Origin: Rhizobiaceae bacterium
GTDB lineage: Bacteria > Pseudomonadota > Alphaproteobacteria > Rhizobiales > Rhizobiaceae
Assembly (NCBI GenBank): GCA_025458045.1
Contig: JALOTE010000002.1
Coordinates: forward strand, 26,776-90,775
Reading direction: 5' to 3'
Length of the DNA stretch: 64,000 bases
Every line of letters starts with the position of its first letter. Position 1 is the stretch's first letter. Below, in pieces: positions 46,168 through 55,061 of the stretch. Made by a program: the position numbers and the translations under genes. The notes below the pieces were generated by a model that did not search any database, had not been told where the DNA came from, and saw nothing but the letters and a program-made list of their open reading frames with translations.

Positions 46168-46596
46168 ATGATGGGCTCGTCACGATACCCCACTTCAGCG
46201 TGGAGCCAGATGCGCTCACCCGACCTCGAAGCCATCGAGCAATTGGCGCGGGCGGCTTGGGAAAATCTTCCCGAGGAATTCCGTGCGCTCTGCGACGATC
46301 TGATCATCCAGGTGGCTGAATTCCCGGATGACGAGGTTGTCGAGCAGATGAACCTCGAAAGCCCGTTTGACATCATGGGCCTGTTCACCGGCATCGGCAT
46401 GGCGCATGCGCCGGCGATGGCGGAGACGGGCGGCGAGCCCAATGTCATCCATCTCTACCGTCGGCCCATCCTTGACTACTGGGCCGAACATGAAGAGATG
46501 CTGGGCGATATCGTCGCGCATGTGCTCGTGCACGAGATCGGCCATCATTTCGGCCTGTCGGATGACGACATGGAAGAGATCGAGGCGCGGGCGTGA
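46168..46596 (+). CDS. Zincin-like metallopeptidase family protein
   Basis: About 142 residues. It has the zinc-peptidase motif HEIGHHFGLSDDDMEEIEA (H-E-x-x-H followed by a distal acidic residue) near the C-terminus. The first part, LEAIEQLARAAWENLPEEFRA and DLIIQVAEFPDDEVVEQM, is typical of the DUF1025/zincin family. Activity is unproven; the fold has lost many protease features. The start is uncertain: ATG-ATG at 46168/46171 or ATG at 46210 with GGAG four bases ahead. It follows leuC by 29 bases on the same strand. Confidence 0.82.
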   Translation: MMGSSRYPTSAWSQMRSPDLEAIEQLARAAWENLPEEFRALCDDLIIQVAEFPDDEVVEQMNLESPFDIMGLFTGIGMAHAPAMAETGGEPNVIHLYRRPILDYWAEHEEMLGDIVAHVLVHEIGHHFGLSDDDMEEIEARA

Positions 46597-46611
46597 CGGT
46601 CGAGCACTTGG

Positions 46612-46884
46612 TCAGCCGCGGTAAACGTTGCTTCGATGGCCGACACGCAGGACGAGGATCACAACGGCATCGTCCTGTATGTCCGCAATTATCCTGAATT
46701 GCCCGACGCGGTACTTCCAGTATTTGCCGAGATCGGGTCCGCGCAACGCCTCCCCGATATGTCGCGGGTCCTCGAGTTTGGCCACGCGGTCGCGCAGGAA
46801 AAGCAAGATGCGCTTTGCGTCAGCCGAACTGAGGCGGTCGAGTTCTTTTTCCGCCCCGCGGTCAAGCTCAATCTTCCAGACCAT
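46612..46884 (-). CDS. RelE/ParE-type toxin
   Basis: A 90-residue protein of the RelE fold. It starts MVWKIELDRGAEKELDRLS, has AKRILLFLRDRVA, then LGKYWKYRVGQFRIIADIQDD and ILVLRVGHRSNVY, all characteristic of RelE mRNA-interferase toxins (Y-R-V-G-x-Y/F-R). The C-terminal HRSNVY fits the active site. Its gene overlaps the antitoxin by 17 bases and lies downstream of it, the usual order. The nearest neighbour is a convergent core metallopeptidase gene. Confidence 0.92.
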   Translation of the reverse strand: MVWKIELDRGAEKELDRLSSADAKRILLFLRDRVAKLEDPRHIGEALRGPDLGKYWKYRVGQFRIIADIQDDAVVILVLRVGHRSNVYRG

Positions 46885-47092
46885 GGCGCTCCATGATTGT
46901 TTGGAGCGGAACGGACGTCGAATGCCCCGACTTCAATGCGCGCGCACGGTCTTCGGCGAGGAACCAATCCTCGATGTCGTCGAGGAACTGCAGCACCGCG
47001 AAATGCGCAAAATCTGATTTTGAGCGCCCGGTCCGTTCTGCCAAAGCGTCGAGCCTGGCTTCTATTTCGGGCGGAAGCGTCAGTGCGATCAT
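46868..47092 (-). CDS. Ribbon-helix-helix antitoxin
   Basis: A 74-residue protein. The N-terminal strand and helices IALTLPPEIEARLDALAERTGRSKSDFA form a ribbon-helix-helix DNA-binding domain; the rest, FLAEDRARALKSGHSTSVP, is a flexible acidic-basic tail fit to wrap the toxin. GGAA precedes the ATG at 47092, and a GTG further up is less likely. It would repress its own operon together with the toxin. Confidence 0.9.
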   Translation of the reverse strand: MIALTLPPEIEARLDALAERTGRSKSDFAHFAVLQFLDDIEDWFLAEDRARALKSGHSTSVPLQTIMERHGLED

Positions 47093-47155
47093 AGATGTTT
47101 CCGATCTGAAGAGAGCGTCACCCACATCGTGATCTTACAGCAAGGCGGCACAGCA

Positions 47156-48028
47156 TCAAATCACGTCCTTGAGCGACACGGCGGCACTGCCGGGACGCAG
47201 GGGTTTCTGCTGCGAGGCATCCGGCGCCCATCCGCTCACCCAGATGATGTTGAAGGTTGCGCGCAGGCGACCGTCGAAGTCGGCATGGCGTTCAGCGTAA
47301 AGCTCGGCCGCGCGCGCCCAGAATCGCCTTGTGAGTGGGGTGCGGCTGCGGCCCAAGAGCGCGTTTGTCAGCCCCATCGCGCGCAGGTCTGCGATGAGGC
47401 TGAAGATTGAACCATAGCGGACCGTGACCTCATCGACATCGGCTACCGGAAGCGCCAGTCCGGCGCGCTGGAGCAGGCCGCCCATGTCCCGCACATCGGC
47501 AAAGGGGTGGACACGCGGGCTTGCCCCGCCCGACATGTCGGCTTCGGTCGCAAGCAGCACATCGCGCAATTCAGACAGCGTGCCTGCGCCGAACTGGCAG
47601 CCGATGAACAGGCCATCCGGCCTCAGAAGCCGCCGCGCCTGCACCAGGAAGCCCGGCAGGTCATTGATCGACTGCATGGCGAGCAGAGACACGGCGAGGT
47701 CAAACCGCCGTTCGATCATGCCGAACGCGGCTTGGGCGGAGAAGATCGTTTCAGGCGCGTGGGCTGCCAGAAGCGGATGCGCCTCGACAAGGGTGACTTC
47801 GCACTTCGGCCGCGCGAAGCTTAGAGCCTGGCGGATGGTTTCGGTGCCGGAAAACAGGCCGACCGCCTGAGGAAACGGGCGCTGCACCGCCGCCAAACGG
47901 TCCACGAGGTCATCGGCGGCGCGCTTGAGCAGAAAGTGCTTGCCTTCACCTTCACCCATCGCCGCGCCGCGCAGGCGATGAAGGAGGGCGGCCTTTTCGT
48001 CAAAAACCTGCGGGGGCGACAAGCTCAT
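47156..48028 (-). CDS. Class I SAM-dependent methyltransferase
   Basis: A 290-residue protein starting MSLSPPQVFDEKAALLHRLR. The SAM fold is degenerate in places: AVGLFSGTETIRQAL replaces the usual GxGxG, but VTLVEAHPL, FDLAVSLLAMQSINDLPGFLVQ and LLRPDGLFIG keep the order. This is the NDUFAF5/BioC-like family found beside comF in Rhizobiales. The mitochondrial relative hydroxylates an arginine in complex I rather than methylating. It is divergent from comF, with 51 bases between start codons. Confidence 0.87.
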   Translation of the reverse strand: MSLSPPQVFDEKAALLHRLRGAAMGEGEGKHFLLKRAADDLVDRLAAVQRPFPQAVGLFSGTETIRQALSFARPKCEVTLVEAHPLLAAHAPETIFSAQAAFGMIERRFDLAVSLLAMQSINDLPGFLVQARRLLRPDGLFIGCQFGAGTLSELRDVLLATEADMSGGASPRVHPFADVRDMGGLLQRAGLALPVADVDEVTVRYGSIFSLIADLRAMGLTNALLGRSRTPLTRRFWARAAELYAERHADFDGRLRATFNIIWVSGWAPDASQQKPLRPGSAAVSLKDVI

Positions 48029-48079
48029 GAGCCCATTTAGGCGCTCCAATGCCACCTGCCAATGTGCTATCGACTGCCG

Positions 48080-48865
48080 ATGAGCGATGATGTCGACACA
48101 CCGGCGGTGAGGCGCATGCCAGCGATGCGTGCGTGGCCAAGGCGGGTCAGCGATGCGGTTGCCGACATGGTTTTTCCACCCGGATGCGTCGCTTGCGGGC
48201 GGCGCATCGCTGCCCATGGCGCGCTCTGCGCATCATGCTGGCCCAACGTCCGTTTCCTTGCCGAACCGCTTTGCCCTGTTTACGGAACACCCTTCACGGC
48301 TGATCTTGGTGCGGGCGCGGTCTCTGCGCGCGCCATAGCCGACCCGCCCCCATGGGACCGGTCGCGCTCGGCGGTCGTCTATGACGGTGCGGCGCGCCGC
48401 TTCGTCTTGTCGCTGAAATTCCAGGACCGGCAGGATCAGGCAGGCTGGATGGCCGATTGGATGGCGCGCGCCGCGCCCGATCTCCTGGCGGATGCCAGTG
48501 TCATCGTGCCGGTGCCGCTGCACTGGCGTCGGTTTTTCCTGCGCCGGTTCAACCAGTCTGCTCTGCTGGCGCATGCCCTTGCGAAAAAGACGGGCAAGCG
48601 GTTCATCCCGGAAGCTTTGGCCCGCATCAAGCCGACTGTCACACAGCGCGGACTGACGCGTGACGAGCGCAACACCAATGTGGCGCGCGCTTTCGCCGTT
48701 CCGGAAGCGCGCCGCATCGATGTCGAAGGTCGCCGCGTCCTGCTGATCGACGACGTGTTCACAACAGGCGCCACCCTGGCGGCCAGCGCCAAAGCCTTGA
48801 GGAAAGCGGGCGCGAGCGGTGTTGATTGCCTGACATTCGCGCTGGTTCTGAAGCCGGATGTGTGA
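48080..48865 (+). CDS. ComF family protein with an incomplete zinc finger
   Basis: A 261-residue ComF-type protein. The N-terminal zinc finger has Cys pairs CVACGRRI and CASCW, but the fourth site is CPVYGTPF where relatives have CPxCG; one base change (TGC to TAC) would explain it. The C-terminal phosphoribosyltransferase domain is complete, with VLLIDDVFTTGATLAASA binding PRPP and LALIKPTVTQRGLTRDER before it. ComF aids DNA uptake in competent bacteria. The ATG at 48080 starts the homology. Confidence 0.88.
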   Translation: MSDDVDTPAVRRMPAMRAWPRRVSDAVADMVFPPGCVACGRRIAAHGALCASCWPNVRFLAEPLCPVYGTPFTADLGAGAVSARAIADPPPWDRSRSAVVYDGAARRFVLSLKFQDRQDQAGWMADWMARAAPDLLADASVIVPVPLHWRRFFLRRFNQSALLAHALAKKTGKRFIPEALARIKPTVTQRGLTRDERNTNVARAFAVPEARRIDVEGRRVLLIDDVFTTGATLAASAKALRKAGASGVDCLTFALVLKPDV

Positions 48866-48958
48866 AGCCTGCCATTGACGCAGCGTATTGCGCAGCCGCC
48901 CTTCAAACCCAGCCGGACCATCCCTATAAGGCAGTCCAAGCACCACTGGAGTTTGAAC

Positions 48959-49213
48959 GTGCCGGACATCACGATCTATACGCGCGACCTGTGCGGTTAC
49001 TGCGCGGCGGCCAAACGCCTGCTCGACCAGAAAGGCGCGCGCTACACCGAGCTGAACGCCACCTTCGATCCCGGCTTGCGCGCGGAGATGATGGCGAAAT
49101 CAGGTCGGCAGACATTTCCGCAGATTTTCATCGGGACCCGGCACATCGGTGGCTGCGACGATCTGATGGCACTTGACCGGCATGGCGGGCTGGACCCGTT
49201 GCTGGCCGGATGA
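48959..49213 (+). CDS. grxC: Glutaredoxin 3
   Basis: An 84-residue glutaredoxin that reduces protein disulfides and glutathione adducts. VPDITIYTRDLCGYCAAAKRLL contains C-x-x-C; the second residue is Gly where Pro is usual. FPQIFIGTRHIGGCDDLMAL binds glutathione. It starts with GTG at 48959, with GGAG eight bases upstream. The stop overlaps the next gene (ATGA), so it is coupled to the amidohydrolase. Confidence 0.92.
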   Translation: MPDITIYTRDLCGYCAAAKRLLDQKGARYTELNATFDPGLRAEMMAKSGRQTFPQIFIGTRHIGGCDDLMALDRHGGLDPLLAG

Positions 49214-50064
49214 TGCGTGTCGCAGCCATCCAGATGCGGTCGGGCTTGCAGCCCGGAGACAACCTCGTCACGCTCAGGCGCTTGGTAAGGGAGGCCGCCG
49301 CCACGGGCGCGCGCTACGTCCAGACGCCGGAGATGACCGGGGCGATCCAGCGCGACCGGGCCGCGTTGCTTGCCTGCCTGCGCAAGCCCGAAGACGATCT
49401 TGTCGTTGCGGAAGCTTCCCGGTTGGCGGCTGAACTGAGCGTGACATTGCATATAGGCTCGACGCCTGTGCTGTCGCAGAGTGGCAAGGTTGCCAACCGC
49501 GCCTTTGTGTTCGGGCCGCAGGGCGGCCTGATCGCCACTTATGACAAGCTGCATTTGTTCGACGTCGACCTTGCCAATGGCGAGAGCTGGCGGGAATCCT
49601 CGACCTATGGCGCGGGCGACCGCGCCGTGCTGGCGCAGGCGGCCGGAACGCAAATCGGGCTTGGCATCTGCTATGACCTGCGCTTTCCTGAGTTGTTCGC
49701 GCTCTATGCGATGAACGGCGCGACCGTGCTGACGGTTCCCGCCGCCTTCACGCGGCAGACAGGTGAAGCCCATTGGCATGTGTTGCTGCGCGCGCGCGCC
49801 ATTGAAACAGGCTCGTTCGTCATCGCCGCCGCTCAAGGCGGTGTCCATGCCGATGGCCGCGAAACCTACGGCCATTCGCTGATCATCGATCCGTGGGGGC
49901 GCATCCTGGCTGAAAAGCCGGACGCCGAACCGGGCGTGATCAGTGCCGATCTCAACCTTGCAGACGTTGAGCAGGCGCGCCAGCGCATCCCGAACCTGAG
50001 GCATCGCCGTGCGATCCATGTCGCAGCTGTCACGGGGGATGATGTTGCCGACTACCGCATCTGA
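49210..50064 (+). CDS. Carbon-nitrogen hydrolase (nitrilase superfamily)
   Basis: A 284-residue enzyme with the Glu-Lys-Cys triad in YVQTPEMTGA, TYDKLHLFD and GICYDLRFPEL. HWHVLLRARAIETGSFVIAAAQ and YGHSLIIDPWGRILAE complete the family pattern. The position after grxC and before DUF1178 is typical for the Nit1-like deaminated glutathione amidase of Rhizobiales, which removes a toxic by-product of transaminases. The first ATG overlaps grxC. Confidence 0.92.
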   Translation: MMRVAAIQMRSGLQPGDNLVTLRRLVREAAATGARYVQTPEMTGAIQRDRAALLACLRKPEDDLVVAEASRLAAELSVTLHIGSTPVLSQSGKVANRAFVFGPQGGLIATYDKLHLFDVDLANGESWRESSTYGAGDRAVLAQAAGTQIGLGICYDLRFPELFALYAMNGATVLTVPAAFTRQTGEAHWHVLLRARAIETGSFVIAAAQGGVHADGRETYGHSLIIDPWGRILAEKPDAEPGVISADLNLADVEQARQRIPNLRHRRAIHVAAVTGDDVADYRI

Positions 50065-50079
50065 ACCTATGTGGCAGTC

Positions 50080-50520
50080 ATGATCCGGTTTTCGCTCACC
50101 TGTGACGGCGGCCACGCCTTTGACGGCTGGTTTGCCTCCAACGACGCCTTTGACACGCAAAGGAAGCGCGGGCTCATCGATTGCCCGCACTGCGGGACGA
50201 TCAAGGTCGACAAGGCGATCATGGCTCCCGGCGTCATCACGTCCGACCGCAAAGCCGCGCCTTCACGTGATCTTGGTCCCGTCGCGCTTGATCCCGATCG
50301 CGTGGAAATGATGGCGAAACTGCGCGAGATGGTCAAATCGGTGCGCGACAACGCTGACCATGTCGGCACGGAATTTGCCGAGGAAGCCCGCAAGATCCAT
50401 TTCGGCGAAGCGCCGGAGCGAGCCATTTATGGCGAAGCGAGCCGCGACGAGGTGGAGGCGCTTCTGGAGGATGGCGTGCCGGTTGCGCCGCTGCCTGTGT
50501 TGCCGGATGACAGGAACTGA
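50080..50520 (+). CDS. DUF1178 family protein
   Basis: A 146-residue protein starting MIRFSLTCDGGHAFDGWF. It has a zinc-finger-like pair in the first 45 residues (LTCDGGH and IDCPHCGT) and the later EEARKIHFGEAPERAIYGEAS, the DUF1178 signature. The role is unknown. The frame opens with GTG nine bases earlier, but MIRFSL is the normal start. It is in line after the nitrilase gene, 15 bases away. Confidence 0.9.
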   Translation: MIRFSLTCDGGHAFDGWFASNDAFDTQRKRGLIDCPHCGTIKVDKAIMAPGVITSDRKAAPSRDLGPVALDPDRVEMMAKLREMVKSVRDNADHVGTEFAEEARKIHFGEAPERAIYGEASRDEVEALLEDGVPVAPLPVLPDDRN

Positions 50521-51303
50521 TCAGCGCGGACGAGCCGCCAGCATCATGTAATTGACATCGATATCCTTGGACTTGCCCCACGCGTCGGCGAGCGGATTGT
50601 AGGTCACACCCAACGTGTCGATGATCTCCAGGCCGGTTCCGGCCAGCGCAGCGCGGATTTCGTCGGGGCGCACGAGTTTCTCATATTGATGCGTGCCTTT
50701 CGGCAGCCAGCCGAGGATGCGTTCGGCACCGACGATGGCAAGCACGTAGGCCTTCATCGTGCGGTTGATGGTGGCGATGAACATGAGTCCGCCCGGCCGG
50801 AGCATGGCGGCGCAGGACTTGAGATACAGGTCCACGTCGGCGACATGCTCGACGACCTCCATGTTGAGGATGACGTCGAAGGTTTCGCCAGCCTCGCTCA
50901 GCGCTTCCGAGGTGGTGGAGCGGTAATCAATCGACAGGCCAGACTGTGCGGCATGGAGTTTCGCGACCTCAATGTTGGTTGCCGAGGCGTCGGCGCCGAG
51001 CACGTCAGCGCCCAGCCGCGCCATCGGTTCACAAAGCAGCCCGCCGCCGCAGCCGATATCGAGGAAGCGAAGGCCGGTGAAAGGCCGGTCGGACTTCGGA
51101 TCAAGCGCAAAACGCGCCAGCACCTGCTCGCGGATGTAGGCCAGCCGCACCGGGTTGAATTTGTGCAGCGGCCGGAATTTGCCCTTCGGATTCCACCATT
51201 CGGCGGCAAGGCGCGAAAAACGGTCCACCTCCGACTGGTCGATTGTGGTGCGCGCGTCGTTGGAAGCGGCTGAGGCGTGTTTGGCTGAAGGGTGTGCGGG
51301 CAT
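50521..51303 (-). CDS. ubiG: Ubiquinone biosynthesis O-methyltransferase UbiG
   Basis: A 260-residue SAM-dependent methyltransferase that carries out the two O-methylation steps of ubiquinone. It has [26 protein letters not shown] at the start, [18 protein letters not shown] as SAM motif I, and [17 protein letters not shown] as motif II. It converges on the DUF1178 gene, end to end, and is divergent from lysC with 176 bases between start codons. Confidence 0.95.
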   Translation of the reverse strand: MPAHPSAKHASAASNDARTTIDQSEVDRFSRLAAEWWNPKGKFRPLHKFNPVRLAYIREQVLARFALDPKSDRPFTGLRFLDIGCGGGLLCEPMARLGADVLGADASATNIEVAKLHAAQSGLSIDYRSTTSEALSEAGETFDVILNMEVVEHVADVDLYLKSCAAMLRPGGLMFIATINRTMKAYVLAIVGAERILGWLPKGTHQYEKLVRPDEIRAALAGTGLEIIDTLGVTYNPLADAWGKSKDIDVNYMMLAARPR

Positions 51304-51479
51304 GGCTGCTCCTGTGCTCGGTCTTCAAATGAGGATGCACAGCGCCGCGTCAAGTGCGCTGATGATCGCAGCACCAACGAAAGCCTGCCCGCCCAAGGCA
51401 CGGGTTGCGGTCCATGCCAAGTGCGGCTATGCGGCGCGCGATTTGAAGGCAGCAGGGCCCGCAGGCGGGCAAACCACCC

Positions 51480-52748
51480 ATGGCACGCATCGTGATGAAG
51501 TTCGGCGGCACCTCGGTCGCCAATCTGGAGCGCATCCACAATGTGGCGCGCCATGTGAAGCGCGAGGTGGACGCCGGGCACGAGGTGGCGGTTGTCGTCT
51601 CGGCAATGTCGGGCAAGACCAATGAACTCGTCGGCTGGGTGCAGGACATGCCGAAGGTCGCGGGCGCGGCCTCACCGTTCTTTGACGCACGCGAATATGA
51701 TGCGGTGGTTGCCTCGGGCGAACAGGTGACATCGGGGCTGCTTGCCATTGCCTTGCAGGCAATCGGCGTGGACGCCCGCTCCTGGCAGGGCTGGCAGATT
51801 CCGCTGCGCACCGATGCGGCCCATGCCTCGGCCCGTATTGACTCCATCGATGGCGCATTGTTGATCAGCCGCATGGCGCAAGGCCAGGTGGCCGTCATCG
51901 CCGGCTTTCAGGGCATCGCGCCCGACAACCGCATCGCAACGCTCGGGCGCGGCGGCTCCGACACCTCGGCGGTGGCGATTGCGGCGGCGGTCAATGCCGA
52001 CCGCTGCGACATCTACACCGATGTCGACGGCGTCTACACGACCGATCCGCGCATTGAGCCGAAGGCGCGCAGGCTCGCCAAGGTCGCGTTCGAGGAGATG
52101 CTGGAAATGGCGTCGCTTGGCTCGAAGGTGCTCCAGGTGCGCTCGGTCGAACTGGCGATGGTGCACAAGGTGCGCACATTCGTGCGGTCATCCTTCGACA
52201 AGCCTGAAGACATCGACCCGCACGGCGAACCGCCGGGAACCCTGATTTGTGATGAGGATGAGATCGTGGAACAGGAAGTTGTCACCGGCATCGCCTATGC
52301 CAAGGATGAGGCGCAGGTCTCGCTGCGCCGTGTCGCCGACCGGCCGGGCGTCGCCGCCGCCGTGTTCGGCCCGCTGGCGGAAGCCAACATCAATGTGGAC
52401 ATGATCGTCCAGAACATCTCCGAAGACGGCTCGAAGACGGACATGACGTTCACCGTCCCGAATGGCGACCTCGCCAAGGCGCTCGCTGTCATCGAGGCGG
52501 CCAGGGGCGAGATCGCCTATGACGCGGTGCAGTCCGAACCGGGGCTGACAAAAGTGTCGGTTGTCGGCATCGGCATGCGCAGCCATGCCGGTGTTGCCGC
52601 GACCGCTTTCAAGGCGCTGTCGCAGAAGGGTATCAACATCCGCGCCATCACCACCTCCGAGATCAAGATCTCGATCCTGATCGATGGCGCTTACACCGAA
52701 CTTGCGGTGCGCACGCTCCACTCGGTATACGGACTCGACAAGGCGTGA
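51480..52748 (+). CDS. lysC: Aspartate kinase
   Basis: A 422-residue enzyme of the alpha/beta single-chain type. It phosphorylates aspartate for lysine, threonine and methionine. MARIVMKFGGTSVANLER holds the kinase start, GRGGSDTSAVAIAAAV the aspartate-binding loop, and two C-terminal ACT domains (for example VSLRRVADRPGVAAAVF) give feedback control by lysine or threonine. The start at 51480 is the first ATG of the homologous sequence. It runs into ptsP 36 bases downstream. Confidence 0.97.
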   Translation: MARIVMKFGGTSVANLERIHNVARHVKREVDAGHEVAVVVSAMSGKTNELVGWVQDMPKVAGAASPFFDAREYDAVVASGEQVTSGLLAIALQAIGVDARSWQGWQIPLRTDAAHASARIDSIDGALLISRMAQGQVAVIAGFQGIAPDNRIATLGRGGSDTSAVAIAAAVNADRCDIYTDVDGVYTTDPRIEPKARRLAKVAFEEMLEMASLGSKVLQVRSVELAMVHKVRTFVRSSFDKPEDIDPHGEPPGTLICDEDEIVEQEVVTGIAYAKDEAQVSLRRVADRPGVAAAVFGPLAEANINVDMIVQNISEDGSKTDMTFTVPNGDLAKALAVIEAARGEIAYDAVQSEPGLTKVSVVGIGMRSHAGVAATAFKALSQKGINIRAITTSEIKISILIDGAYTELAVRTLHSVYGLDKA

Positions 52749-52784
52749 CCCGATCCCGGACGCCTCGACCTTTCAGGAGAGGTG

Positions 52785-55055
52785 ATGCCGGAGCGCACCA
52801 ACACCGTCGGACCGCGCGTCTTGCTCAAGCGCATCCGCGACCTGATGGCGGAGCAATTGGGCGCGCAGGAGCGGCTGGACGCGATCGCGCGCGAGATCGC
52901 CGTGCGCATGGTGTGCGAGGTCTGCTCGATCTATGTGCTGCGCGCCGACGGCAATCTTGAGCTTTACGCCACTGAGGGCCTGAAAAAGGAGGCCGTCCAC
53001 CGTTCGCAATTGCGGATCGGCGAGGGCCTTGTCGGCACGATCGCGGCAAGCGCGCGCGCGCTCAATCTGTCGGACGCGCAAAGCCACCCGGCCTTTGCCT
53101 ACCTGCCGGAAACGGGCGAGGAAATTTATCACTCGTTCCTCGGCGTGCCGATCCTGCGCGCAGGGCGCACGCTCGGCGTTGCGGTCGTGCAGAACCAGGC
53201 CAAGCGCAGCTATTCCGACGACGAGGTCGAGGCGCTCGAAACTGTCGCCATGGTCATCGCGGAGATGATCGCGGCAGGCTCGCTGTCCGGCCTTGTCCGG
53301 CCGGGGCTGGAGCTGGACCTCAAAAAGCCGATCACGGTGCGCGGCACCGGCTACAATGAAGGTGTCGGCCTCGGGCATGTCGTGCTGCATGATCCGCGCG
53401 TCGTCGTCACCAATCTGTTTTCGGAAGATGCAAACCGCGAGATCGAACGGCTGGAAGCCGCGCTCGCATCGCTGCGTCTTTCCATCGATGACATGCTGGC
53501 GCGCCGCGATGTCGATTTTGATGGCGAGCACCGCGCCGTTCTGGAAGCCTATCGCATGTTCGCCCATGACCGGGGCTGGGTGCGGCGGCTGGAAGAAGCG
53601 ATCCGCAACGGTTTGACCGCCGAGGCGGCTGTCGAAAAAGTGCAAAGCGACATGCGCGCCCGCATGACGCACATGGCCGACCCCTATTTGCGCGAACGTC
53701 TTTCCGATTTCGATGATCTCGCCAACCGGCTGATGCGCCAATTGATCGGCTCCGGGCCGGAGGGGCGCGGCGCATTGCCGAGGGACGCGATCATTGTCGC
53801 GCGCGCGATGGGCGCTGCCGAATTGCTTGACTATCCGCGCGAACAGGTGCGCGGACTGGTGCTGGAAGAGGGCTCCGCCACCAGCCATGTGGTGATTGTC
53901 GCCCGTGCGATGGGCGTGCCTGTCGTCGGGCAGGCGCGCGGCATCGTATCCATGTCGGAGGCGGGAGACCCGGTCATCCTCGACGGCGAGGAAGGCGCTG
54001 CGCATTTGCGGCCGCAGCCTGATGTGGAAGCCGCCTATGCCGAGAAAGTGCGCTTCCGTGCCAACCGGCAAAAACTCTACCGTTCACTGCGCAACGCGCC
54101 GAACCTGACAGCGGATGGCGAACCCTTCTCGCTTTTGATGAATGGCGGTCTGCTTGTGGATCTGCCGCAACTGGAAGAATCAGGCGCGGGCGGCATCGGC
54201 CTGTTCCGCACCGAGTTGCAGTTCATGGTGGCGTCTGCCTTCCCGCGCGCCGAGGCGCAGGAGCAACTCTACCGTCAGGTCTATGCCGCGGCGGCGGGCA
54301 AGCCTGTGACCTTCCGCACGCTCGACATCGGCGGTGACAAGGCACTGCCCTACATGCGGGTCGACACGGCTGAAGAGAACCCGGCCATGGGCCTTCGCGC
54401 TGTCCGTCTCACGCTGGAGCGGCCCGGGCTCCTGCGCACCCAGATGCGCGCCTTGCTCAAGGCGGCGGGCGGGCGTGAATTGCGGGTGATGCTTCCGATG
54501 GTGACCGAATTGAGCGAGGTGGCCGAAGCCCGCGCCATCATCGCCAAGGAAATCCAGCATTTGTCGCGCCATGCGCATCCGCTGCCAACAAGCCTGAAGC
54601 TGGGCGCGATGCTGGAAGTGCCGGCCCTTCTCCACAACCTCGACGCGCTCATGCGCACGGTGGATTTCGTGTCCATCGGGTCCAACGATCTGTTCCAGTT
54701 CATGATGGCGGTGGATCGCGGCAATGCGATGCTCGCAAAACGCTATGACATGCTGACACCGGCGTTTCTGCGCGCGCTGCGCTCTGTGGTCCGGGCGGGC
54801 AAGGCGCATGGGACGCCGGTGACGCTATGCGGCGAGATGGCAAGCCGCCCCATCCCTGCCTTGGCGCTGTTTGCCATCGGCCTGCGCACCGTGTCGCTTG
54901 CCGCCTCCGCCATCGGTCCGGTGAAAGCGCTGCTGCGCGAGGTGCGGCTTGCGGAGGTCAGCGAGATCGTCAACGCCGCGCTCGACCGCGGCGAGCAGCC
55001 CGACATCCGGCGCCTGCTGACGGACTACGCCGCCGCGCGCGCGCTGACGGTCTGA
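52785..55055 (+). CDS. ptsP: PEP-protein phosphotransferase EI-Ntr
   Basis: A 756-residue PtsP. A GAF domain (about residues 15-160) precedes the enzyme I region. The phosphorylated histidine is in GSATSHVVIVARAMGVPVVG, and RTLDIGGDKALPYM and MLPMVTELSEVAEAR belong to the PEP-binding barrel. It starts the nitrogen PTS, passing phosphate to NPr and EIIA-Ntr, which are encoded elsewhere. The order lysC-ptsP-prfA is conserved. AGGAG precedes the ATG; GTG one codon earlier is possible. Confidence 0.96.
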   Translation: MPERTNTVGPRVLLKRIRDLMAEQLGAQERLDAIAREIAVRMVCEVCSIYVLRADGNLELYATEGLKKEAVHRSQLRIGEGLVGTIAASARALNLSDAQSHPAFAYLPETGEEIYHSFLGVPILRAGRTLGVAVVQNQAKRSYSDDEVEALETVAMVIAEMIAAGSLSGLVRPGLELDLKKPITVRGTGYNEGVGLGHVVLHDPRVVVTNLFSEDANREIERLEAALASLRLSIDDMLARRDVDFDGEHRAVLEAYRMFAHDRGWVRRLEEAIRNGLTAEAAVEKVQSDMRARMTHMADPYLRERLSDFDDLANRLMRQLIGSGPEGRGALPRDAIIVARAMGAAELLDYPREQVRGLVLEEGSATSHVVIVARAMGVPVVGQARGIVSMSEAGDPVILDGEEGAAHLRPQPDVEAAYAEKVRFRANRQKLYRSLRNAPNLTADGEPFSLLMNGGLLVDLPQLEESGAGGIGLFRTELQFMVASAFPRAEAQEQLYRQVYAAAAGKPVTFRTLDIGGDKALPYMRVDTAEENPAMGLRAVRLTLERPGLLRTQMRALLKAAGGRELRVMLPMVTELSEVAEARAIIAKEIQHLSRHAHPLPTSLKLGAMLEVPALLHNLDALMRTVDFVSIGSNDLFQFMMAVDRGNAMLAKRYDMLTPAFLRALRSVVRAGKAHGTPVTLCGEMASRPIPALALFAIGLRTVSLAASAIGPVKALLREVRLAEVSEIVNAALDRGEQPDIRRLLTDYAAARALTV

Positions 55056-55061
55056 CGCATC

